From CAJPQU01 sp052170475 (GTDB lineage Bacteria > Bacillota > Negativicutes > Selenomonadales > Selenomonadaceae), in assembly GCA_052170475.1 (NCBI GenBank), contig JBQNAL010000016.1, positions 1 to 40,140 on the forward strand: a stretch of 40,140 nt of DNA, given 5' to 3'. Position 1 is the stretch's first letter, and each line of letters starts with the position of its first letter. A program made the position numbers and the translations under genes. Shown here piece by piece: positions 31,129 to 38,092 of this stretch. The notes beneath the pieces are model-generated. The model saw only the letters and a list, made by a program, of their open reading frames with translations, made no database searches and was not told the DNA's origin.

Positions 31129-31147
31129 TTATTTCCAAACATAAGAA
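31129..31147 (-). promoter_or_regulatory. Predicted Cascade target site (protospacer plus TTC PAM) in the cas operon leader
   Basis: Read on the minus strand, PAM TTC (31147-31145) is followed by TTATGTTTGGAAATAA (31144-31129). The guide of the crRNA-like RNA is TTATGGTTGGATATAA: matches at 1-5, 7-11 and 13-16, mismatches only at 6 and 12. The site covers the first transcribed bases of the cas operon and ends 8 bp before the AGGAGG ribosome site, so bound Cascade would block initiation or early elongation. Confidence 0.72.
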
Positions 31148-31168
31148 GTTATAAAAGGAGGTATGCTT

Positions 31169-31825
31169 ATGTCGGATTACGGGGTGCGATTGGAGGTGTG
31201 GGGCAGTGCCGCCTGCTTCACGCGCCCGGAACTCAAGGCGGAGCGATTTTCTTACGCCGTCATGACGCCGAGCGCGGCGCGGGGCATCTTGGACGCCATT
31301 TTCTATCATCCGGGTATGAAATGGGTGATCGACCGTATCCATGTGCTCTCCCCCATTCAATTTGCCAACGTCAGGCGAAATGAGTTGAAATCTAAGATTT
31401 CCGCCCGTAACGTGTCGGCCTTCGTGGGAAAGAAAGGAAAGGAGATCTATCAGTCGACGAAGGAGGATATTCAGCAGCGGGCGGCCACGGTTCTTCGTCA
31501 TCCGCATTACATCATCGAAGCGCATTTTGTGATGACGGAGAAAGCCAATGCGTCCGATAATCCGGGAAAGTTTCGTGAGATGTTTTGTCGGCGGGCGCGC
31601 AAAGGGCAGTGCTACCATACGCCGTATCTTGGCTGCCGGGAATTTCCCGCGCACTTTCGCTTGTACGAAGAGGCGCTTCCTGCGCAGGAGGGAGAAACAA
31701 AGGATTTGGGGTTCATGCTGTACGATATGGACTACACCGACCAGCAAAATATCCAACCGACGTTCTTTCAGGCGCAGCTCGTCAATGGGGTATTGGAACT
31801 CTCCGATTGCGAGGTGTATCGATGA
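31169..31825 (+). CDS. cas5c: Cas5c (Cas5d), type I-C Cascade subunit and pre-crRNA endoribonuclease
   Basis: 218 residues from ATG 31169, 7 bp after AGGAGG; an ATG at 31163 is too close to the site. The Cas5 N-terminus is clear: FTRPELKAERFSYAVMTPSAARGILDAIFYHP, with Tyr46 at the position of the catalytic Tyr of characterised I-C Cas5. Type I-C lacks Cas6, and Cas5c cuts the repeat RNA at the base of its hairpin and stays on the 5' handle. First gene of the operon controlled by the crRNA-like element. The stop overlaps the cas8c start (ATGA). Confidence 0.95.
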   Translation: MSDYGVRLEVWGSAACFTRPELKAERFSYAVMTPSAARGILDAIFYHPGMKWVIDRIHVLSPIQFANVRRNELKSKISARNVSAFVGKKGKEIYQSTKEDIQQRAATVLRHPHYIIEAHFVMTEKANASDNPGKFREMFCRRARKGQCYHTPYLGCREFPAHFRLYEEALPAQEGETKDLGFMLYDMDYTDQQNIQPTFFQAQLVNGVLELSDCEVYR

Positions 31826-33567
31826 TGCTGGAAGCGCTGGTGCAACGATACCATGATGAATGCCGAGAGGGAAATATTGCCCGGGAGGGCTGGGAAAAGC
31901 GCAAGGTTTCCTTTGCCCTCGTTTTATCCGGCGAGGGGGATGTGCTGGAAGTGCTGCCTCTGACGCAGAGGGTGCAGCGCGGGAAAAAAGAGGTGGAGGT
32001 ACCACAGTCCCTTGCCGTCCCCGTAGGAGAGACGCGGTCGAGCGGGATATGCCCCTTTTTCCTGTGTGACAATGGGTCGTACTTTTTAGGCGCTGATCAG
32101 AAAGGAAAACCCAAGCGCAGTGCTGATTGTTTTGCTGCGTCCGCTAAACTGCACCAGGACATCTTGGCAGATGTGGAGGAGCCGGCAGCACAGGCGGTGG
32201 TAAAGTTTTTTCAAACGTGGCCGGGCGGTGAAGCCGCCACGCGAAGCCATTCGGCATTGGCTCCTTATGCGGACGAACTTTTGGCCGGCGGCAATCTTGT
32301 GTTTCGCCATGAAGGCCGCTACGTTCATGAACATGCCAAGGTGCGTGAGGCATGGGAGGAATGGCTGGAGCAAGAGGAGGGGGAGGCGCGGCGCTGCTTG
32401 GTGACGGGCGTACTTTCTCCGATTGCCATCAAGCATCCGGCGATTAAAGGTGTTTTTGATGCACAGCCTACGGGGGCATTTTTAGTTTCCTTCAACGCCA
32501 ACGCGTATGAATCCTACGGACACGACGGACAGCAGGGCGGGAACGCGCCCGTCTCCCAAAAAGCCGCGTTCGCCTATGGGACGGCACTCAATGCGTTGCT
32601 CGCCGATGAGCAGCATACGAAACGCATCGGGGACACGACGGTGGTCTATTGGGCGCAGAAAGACAGCGCTCTGGCACAGGAGCTATTTCGCGGAATGATT
32701 TTGGACGACCCCGATGAACACCTGATGGACGACACCAAGCTCAATGCGATTTTGCAAAAGGTACAGCATGGTGAGTCGATCCCTTATGGGGAGGTCGCGA
32801 TTCCGTATGATAATCCCTTTTACATTTTGGGACTTGCCCCGAATGCGGCGCGGCTTTCCGTGCGCTTCTTTCTGCAAGGGGCGTTTGGGGATTTTCTGAA
32901 ACATGTCGCGCACCATCACGAGCAGATGGAAATTGTCCGCCCCAAGTGGGAGACGCGAAAGCACATTCCCTTGTGGCGGCTTTTACAGGAGACGGTGAAT
33001 GCCAATTCGCGGAACAAAATGGCCTCGCCGGTGATGGCGGGCGCCATGCTGAGAGCCGTCTTGACTGGCGGCAAGTATCCTGCGTCCGTATTCCAAAATA
33101 TCCTGCTGCGCATCCGAGCGGAGCAAGGGGATAACAAAATCAATGCAAGGCGCGCCGGATTTTTGAAGGCGTATTTGCTGCGTAATCGAGGGAGGAGAAT
33201 AGAAGTGGCATTGGATGAAAATTCGACAGACGTTGCCTATCTTTTAGGCCGATGGTTCGCGGTTTTGGAAGAGGCACAGGAGAAAGCGAACCCGGACATC
33301 AAGGCGACCATTCGCGACCGGTTCTTTAATTCTGCCTGCGGGACACCGGCCTATGTGTTCCCCATGCTGCAAAAATTGGGACTTCATCACTTGAAGAAAT
33401 TGGAGGGAGCGCCGAAAATCAGGATCGACAAACTGCTCTCGGAAATTTTAGGGAAGTTAGAGGCGAGAGAAATTCCCCGTCATCTGCCGTTAGAGGAGCA
33501 GGGGGTCTTCATCTTAGGTTATTATCATCAAAAGCAGAAGCGGTACGAAAAAAAGGAGGAAAATTAA
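31822..33567 (+). CDS. cas8c: Cas8c (Csd1), type I-C large Cascade subunit
   Basis: 581 residues starting at ATG 31822, overlapping the cas5c stop; the frame is open further upstream but inside cas5c. Csd1 features: MLEALVQRYHDE start, FFLCDNGSYFLGAD, and the block GAFLVSFNANAYESYGHDGQQGGNAPVSQKAAFAYGTALNALL that is highly conserved in the family. Near the C-terminus is AYLLGRWFAVLEEAQEKAN. It recognises the PAM (TTC in studied I-C systems) and recruits Cas3; the C-terminal region can also be translated separately as Cas11c. The stop abuts the cas7 ATG. Confidence 0.96.
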   Translation: MMLEALVQRYHDECREGNIAREGWEKRKVSFALVLSGEGDVLEVLPLTQRVQRGKKEVEVPQSLAVPVGETRSSGICPFFLCDNGSYFLGADQKGKPKRSADCFAASAKLHQDILADVEEPAAQAVVKFFQTWPGGEAATRSHSALAPYADELLAGGNLVFRHEGRYVHEHAKVREAWEEWLEQEEGEARRCLVTGVLSPIAIKHPAIKGVFDAQPTGAFLVSFNANAYESYGHDGQQGGNAPVSQKAAFAYGTALNALLADEQHTKRIGDTTVVYWAQKDSALAQELFRGMILDDPDEHLMDDTKLNAILQKVQHGESIPYGEVAIPYDNPFYILGLAPNAARLSVRFFLQGAFGDFLKHVAHHHEQMEIVRPKWETRKHIPLWRLLQETVNANSRNKMASPVMAGAMLRAVLTGGKYPASVFQNILLRIRAEQGDNKINARRAGFLKAYLLRNRGRRIEVALDENSTDVAYLLGRWFAVLEEAQEKANPDIKATIRDRFFNSACGTPAYVFPMLQKLGLHHLKKLEGAPKIRIDKLLSEILGKLEAREIPRHLPLEEQGVFILGYYHQKQKRYEKKEEN

Positions 33568-34452
33568 ATGTCAGAAGTCATCAAGAATCGTTATGATTTT
33601 GTTGTTTTGTTCGATGTGGAAAACGGCAATCCGAACGGCGATCCCGATGCGGGGAATATGCCGCGGGTGGATCAGGAGACGGGACACGGGCTGGTGACGG
33701 ATGTCTGCCTCAAGCGCAAGATTCGCAACTATGTCGAGGCGGTGAAAGAGGGCGTGTCCGGCTATCGGATCTACATCAAGGACAACGTACCGCTCGTGCA
33801 GAGCGATCAGGAAGCGTGTGACTACCTTGGCATTCCGGACATTAAGAAGGCCAAAAAGGACGATGCACAGGCCGATGAGAAGATTCGCAATTTCATGTGC
33901 AGCAATTTCTTTGACATTCGTACCTTTGGCGCGGTGATGACGACCTTTGTGCAGGGTGCGCTTAACTGCGGGCAGGTGCGCGGTCCCGTGCAGCTTGGCT
34001 TTGCCCGCAGCATAGACCCCATTCTGCCGCAGGAGATCACCATCACGCGGACGGCGATCACGACGATCGCGGATGCACAAAAGAAAAACACGGAGATGGG
34101 GCGCAAGTTTATCGTTCCCTACGCGCTCTACAAAGTGGAAGGCTATGTTTCGGCGAATTTGGCGCGCAAGACGACGGGCTTTTCCGAAGAGGATTTAGCG
34201 CTTTTGTGGGAGGCTATCCTTCGCATGTTTGAGCTGGATCGCTCGGCGGCGCGAGGCAATATGGCGACGCGGGAACTCATCGTCTTTCGCCATGAGAGTG
34301 AATTGGGCAATGCCCCCGCCTATCAGCTCTTTGACCGCGTGCGGGTGCAAAAGAAGGCGGGGGAGGCACCGGCGCGCAGCTATCAGGATTATGAAGTTTC
34401 GGTCGATGAGGCCGATCTGCCGCCGGGCGTGACCTGCACGCGCCTGCACTGA
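33568..34452 (+). CDS. cas7: Cas7 (Csd2), type I-C Cascade backbone
   Basis: 294 residues, starting RYDFVVLFDVENGNPNGDPDAGNMPR, the signature of Csd2. Further family segments are IRTFGAVMTTF...GQVRGPVQLGFARSIDPI and KKNTEMGRKFIVPYALY. It forms the helical filament that holds the guide RNA. The ribosome site AAGGAGG lies inside the end of cas8c, so the two are translationally coupled. cas4 begins 1 bp after its stop. Confidence 0.96.
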   Translation: MSEVIKNRYDFVVLFDVENGNPNGDPDAGNMPRVDQETGHGLVTDVCLKRKIRNYVEAVKEGVSGYRIYIKDNVPLVQSDQEACDYLGIPDIKKAKKDDAQADEKIRNFMCSNFFDIRTFGAVMTTFVQGALNCGQVRGPVQLGFARSIDPILPQEITITRTAITTIADAQKKNTEMGRKFIVPYALYKVEGYVSANLARKTTGFSEEDLALLWEAILRMFELDRSAARGNMATRELIVFRHESELGNAPAYQLFDRVRVQKKAGEAPARSYQDYEVSVDEADLPPGVTCTRLH

Positions 34453-34453
34453 T

Positions 34454-35113
34454 ATGGCTTATCCCGAGGAAGCGTGGCTGGATATTTCCGGTATCCAGCA
34501 CTTCCTCTTTTGCCGTCGTCAATGGGCATTGATTCATCTTGAGCAGCAATGGCAGGAAAATCTGCGCACCGTGGAAGGGAAGATCGTCCACGAGAAATGT
34601 CATGATGGGCATTTGCGTGAATCTCGGGGCGATCTCCTCGTAGCGCGTGCGCTGCGCATCTCTTCGGCTATGCTTGGCGTAAGCGGCGCGTGTGATGTCG
34701 TGGAATTTCGGCGGGGGAAAAGCGGGGCGCAGCTTCACGGGCGCGAAGGATTTTGGCAGCCGGTGCCGATTGAATACAAACGAGGCAAGCCGAAGGAAGG
34801 GCTGGAGGACGTCGCGCAGCTCGTCGTGCAGGCGCTGTGCCTTTCGGAGATGTTTTGCTGCGAAGTTCCCGTCGGCTATCTCTTTTATGATGAAATTCAT
34901 CGTCGGGAAAAAATCGAGATCACATCGGCGCTGCAAAGCGAGGTGCGGCTGACGCTCGAGGAAATGCACCGAGCCTTTGCCCGGGGCGTCACGCCGAAAG
35001 GCAAGGCCACGAAAACATGCCAAAGCTGTTCTCTGAAGGACTTGTGCTTGCCAAAATTAGAGAAGAGCGGAGACGTTTCTGCTTATTATGCGGCGGCTAT
35101 GAAAGGGGCGTGA
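34454..35113 (+). CDS. cas4: Cas4 Fe-S exonuclease for PAM-dependent spacer processing
   Basis: 219 residues. The Fe-S cluster cysteines are all present: Cys20 (FLFCRRQW), Cys189, Cys192 and Cys198 (CQSCSLKDLC). RecB-type nuclease residues are His46, Asp81, Glu107 and Lys109 (IEYKRGKPK). It trims prespacers and, with Cas1-Cas2, enforces PAM selection and orientation. Its position between cas7 and cas1 is standard for type I-C. Confidence 0.96.
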   Translation: MAYPEEAWLDISGIQHFLFCRRQWALIHLEQQWQENLRTVEGKIVHEKCHDGHLRESRGDLLVARALRISSAMLGVSGACDVVEFRRGKSGAQLHGREGFWQPVPIEYKRGKPKEGLEDVAQLVVQALCLSEMFCCEVPVGYLFYDEIHRREKIEITSALQSEVRLTLEEMHRAFARGVTPKGKATKTCQSCSLKDLCLPKLEKSGDVSAYYAAAMKGA

Positions 35114-35116
35114 GAG

Positions 35117-36148
35117 ATGCGTCATTTGCTCAACACCCTGTTTGTTTTGACAGAAGATGCCTACGTAGCACTGGAAAATGAAAACGTTGTCGTCTTGCAG
35201 GACGAAAAGGTATTGGGGCGGGTGCCTCTGCTCACGTTGGAGCAAATCTTGTGCTTCACCTACAAAGGTGCCAGCCCGGCCTTGATGGGTGCCTGTGCGC
35301 GGGCGAAAATCGGGCTGTGCTTTTTCAGTCCCCGTGGAAAGTTTTTAGCGAGATCCTGCGGCGAAATACGCGGCAATGTTCTCTTGCGCAAACGGCAATA
35401 CGTGCTGTCGGAGGATGAAACGGGAAGCGCAAAATTGGCGGCAAACTTCCTCTTTGGGAAAATCTTCAATACGCGTACCCTTGTGGAACGGATGAAGCGC
35501 GATCATCCGCTGAGTTTGGATTTGGTCGCTTTAGAGGAAGTCAGCAAAGTGCTGAAAAGCAGCCTACATAGTTTGCGGACGACGAAACTTTTAGACGAAC
35601 TGCGGGGGATCGAGGGCAATGCGGCTCATCTCTATTTCGTCTTATTTAATCAGTTTATTTTGCAAAATAAGGCAGCATTTACCATGGTAGGCCGTCAAAA
35701 ACGCCCGCCCTTAGATCGTGTGAACGCCATGCTGTCATTTCTTTACACTGTCTTGGCGCATGACTGCGCTTCCGCGCTGGAAGGCGTTGGCTTGGATGCG
35801 TACGTCGGATTTTTGCACCGTGATCGTCCAGGACGAGGATCCTTGGCGCTTGACCTTATGGAAGAACTGCGCAGTCTCTTTGTGGATCGTCTTGTCCTCA
35901 CGCTGATCAATAACCGTATCGTCAAGCCGGAACATTTTGAGGTCAAGGAAAACGGCGCTGTCTGGCTGAACGATTCCGGCAGAAAGCTGGTACTCAAAGA
36001 ATGGCAGGATAAGAAACGGGAAACCATCACTCATCCTTTTCTCAAAGAGAAACTTCCGTGGGGGCTGGTTCCCTATGTCCAATCACTTCTTTTGGCGCGT
36101 TACTTGCGCGGCGATATAGAGGAATATCCGGCGTTCCTGTGGAAGTGA
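35117..36148 (+). CDS. cas1: Cas1 integrase (type I-C)
   Basis: 343 residues. Catalytic metal site Glu166 (GIEGNAA), His234 (FLHRDRPGRGSLALD) and Asp246. The C-terminal EWQDKKRETITHPFLKEKLPWGLVPYVQ is typical of I-C Cas1. It integrates new spacers at the leader end of the array as a complex with Cas2. It starts 3 bp after the cas4 stop; the ribosome site GGGGCG is modest and the gene is likely coupled. Confidence 0.97.
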   Translation: MRHLLNTLFVLTEDAYVALENENVVVLQDEKVLGRVPLLTLEQILCFTYKGASPALMGACARAKIGLCFFSPRGKFLARSCGEIRGNVLLRKRQYVLSEDETGSAKLAANFLFGKIFNTRTLVERMKRDHPLSLDLVALEEVSKVLKSSLHSLRTTKLLDELRGIEGNAAHLYFVLFNQFILQNKAAFTMVGRQKRPPLDRVNAMLSFLYTVLAHDCASALEGVGLDAYVGFLHRDRPGRGSLALDLMEELRSLFVDRLVLTLINNRIVKPEHFEVKENGAVWLNDSGRKLVLKEWQDKKRETITHPFLKEKLPWGLVPYVQSLLLARYLRGDIEEYPAFLWK

Positions 36149-36182
36149 CAGGCAGAGAGAAGGGAGAAAGCGAGGTGCGTCC

Positions 36183-36473
36183 ATGCTGATTCTCGTAACG
36201 TATGATGTCAATACTGAGACTGTCGCCGGGCGTTCGCGCTTGCGAAAAGTCGCAAAATGTTGCGTGCGTCACGGACAGCGGGTACAAAATTCCGTATTCG
36301 AATGCGTCTTAGATGAAGCCCAGTTTCAGGCAATGCAATACGAGCTGGTCTCCTTGATTGATGAGGAAAAGGACAGCTTGCGGTTTTACAATTTGGGTAA
36401 CAAATACACTGGAAAGACACGTCATATAGGCGCAAAACCAAGTTATGAAGCGGAGGGGGTTCTTATGCTCTAA
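36183..36473 (+). CDS. cas2: Cas2 (type I-C)
   Basis: 96 residues with the ferredoxin-like start MLILVTYDVNT (Asp8) and QNSVFECVLDEAQF. It is the usual 96-97 residues for I-C Cas2 and the structural core of the integration complex. The last cas gene; the array leader begins directly after its stop. Confidence 0.96.
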   Translation: MLILVTYDVNTETVAGRSRLRKVAKCCVRHGQRVQNSVFECVLDEAQFQAMQYELVSLIDEEKDSLRFYNLGNKYTGKTRHIGAKPSYEAEGVLML

Positions 36474-36699
36474 GGGCAAATGGCCAGAGGTGCCTGCGCG
36501 AACCTCTATCACACAGCACGGTAGCATATGGATACTTAGTGAGAATATGTACCTAACTACTCAGTGAAGGGAAGCGAAGCGCGGGCTGAATTTAGTGGTT
36601 ATGTCATTACGAAAAAAGCCTATGCAGCACACCGAGTAAAATGAGCTTCGCGAAATACACTGACTGAACCTTGTTGTTGTGCGGGTGTGCATAGGCGCT
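36474..36699 (+). promoter_or_regulatory. CRISPR leader
   Basis: 226 bp between cas2 and the first repeat, AT-richer than its surroundings, containing the CTGCGCGAACC motif soon after cas2 that is common in type I-C leaders. An imperfect inverted repeat lies close to the array: CCTATGCAGCACACC (36619-36633) and GGTGTGCATAGG (36684-36695, four bases before repeat 1). No convincing array promoter could be fixed. Confidence 0.75.
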
Positions 36700-38068
36700 G
36701 TCGCGCCTCGTGAGAGGCGCGTGGATTGAAATATGCACATAATCCGCAATCGCAACGAGAAGCAAAGTCGCGCCTCGTGAGAGGCGCGTGGATTGAAATC
36801 CTGCCCGGTTAAAAGCGGCGAGGCTGAAAGCGGGTCGCGCCTCGTGAGAGGCGCGTGGATTGAAATGGCGGGGACGCTGCGCAATATCGGTGGGCTGCTG
36901 TCGCGCCTCGTGAGAGGCGCGTGGATTGAAATTTTGACGCCTTGGCATGGCGTCGGTATTCGATGCGTCGCGCCTCGTGAGAGGCGCGTGGATTGAAATC
37001 CGTGGCCATGCAGGGGAGTGGTCGGCCGATTTGTCGCGCCTCGTGAGAGGCGCGTGGATTGAAATAAAAAAAATAAAGGAGTTGTCGTTATGCGTGTATG
37101 TCGCGCCTCGTGAGAGGCGCGTGGATTGAAATAGTCGTGATGGCGTCCGGGTACGGGTCGGCGTCGGTCGCGCCTCGTGAGAGGCGCGTGGATTGAAATC
37201 GATAAGTAGGGGTTATCGGATAGTTATCCCCTGTCGCGCCTCGTGAGAGGCGCGTGGATTGAAATACAGCAAAGGCGGCGCGTCGGAAGTCCTCGCCGGG
37301 TCGCGCCTCGTGAGAGGCGCGTGGATTGAAATTTGTTAGACACGCATGTCCAAGCATAAATTTCAAGTCGCGCCTCGTGAGAGGCGCGTGGATTGAAATA
37401 TCGTGCAATGGGGGCATTGCAGATGGGGCAACGGTCGCGCCTCGTGAGAGGCGCGTGGATTGAAATCATACCTTTGAGCTTGACGAAAATGGGGATTTGA
37501 GTCGCGCCTCGTGAGAGGCGCGTGGATTGAAATTCTTGACCGGGACACCAAGCCCGAACGGGTTTCTGTCGCGCCTCGTGAGAGGCGCGTGGATTGAAAT
37601 GGAGATCGCGCCGTCCTTATTGCGCTTCTTTTGTCGCGCCTCGTGAGAGGCGCGTGGATTGAAATAGCGTATTGTATTTGACATGCAGCACATTTGACCG
37701 TCGCGCCTCGTGAGAGGCGCGTGGATTGAAATCGGGAGAATGATACTGCGGCAGGAAGAGATTCGGTCGCGCCTCGTGAGAGGCGCGTGGATTGAAATCT
37801 ACGGTCGCGCCAAGGTATGGCGCTGTCGGAAGTCGCGCCTCGTGAGAGGCGCGTGGATTGAAATAAAAAGGATGGCGACAGCCAATGCGCCCCATGAAGT
37901 CGCGCCTCGTGAGAGGCGCGTGGATTGAAATACAACCTACAAAGGCAGATTGCAAGTTTAATTGTGTCGCGCCTCGTGAGAGGCGCGTGGATTGAAATTA
38001 GGGGTGAGTGGGGCGTGGTGCAAAAGTCGATGAGTCGCGCCTCATAGAGGAGGCGCGTGAATTGAAAT
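36700..38068 (+). CRISPR. Type I-C CRISPR array, 21 repeats and 20 spacers
   Basis: 20 identical 33-bp repeats beginning GTCGCGCCTCGTGAGAGGCG and ending GTGGATTGAAAT, with a GCGCCTC-GTGA-GAGGCGC hairpin. Repeat starts: 36700, 36767, 36834, 36900, 36967, 37033, 37100, 37167, 37233, 37300, 37367, 37434, 37501, 37568, 37633, 37700, 37766, 37832, 37899, 37966 and 38034. Spacers are 32-35 bp, mostly 34. The last repeat (38034-38068) is degenerate and 2 bp longer (CTCATAGAGGAGG in the middle, GAATTG near the end), which marks the trailer end. Orientation agrees with the leader beside cas2. No spacer was seen elsewhere in the window by eye. Confidence 0.98.
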
Positions 38069-38092
38069 AATACCGGTTTGCCGTTTCCCGTG

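Noticed and set aside
31026..31130. A CreT-like toxin RNA between cas3 and cas5 (CreTA interpretation)
   Set aside because: The guide matches the cas5 leader, not a separate small-gene promoter, and no mini-ORF with ribosome site was found in the gap. A cas-regulating RNA fits better.
31019..32005. 328-codon minus-strand ORF across the cas3-cas5 gap and cas5
   Set aside because: Antisense of cas5 with no ribosome site; its end merely runs through the regulatory RNA promoter region.
37799..37831. Spacer 17 contains GTCGCGCC, the first 8 bases of the repeat
   Set aside because: The match stops after 8 bases and spacer length is normal (33), so it is a chance match rather than a broken repeat.
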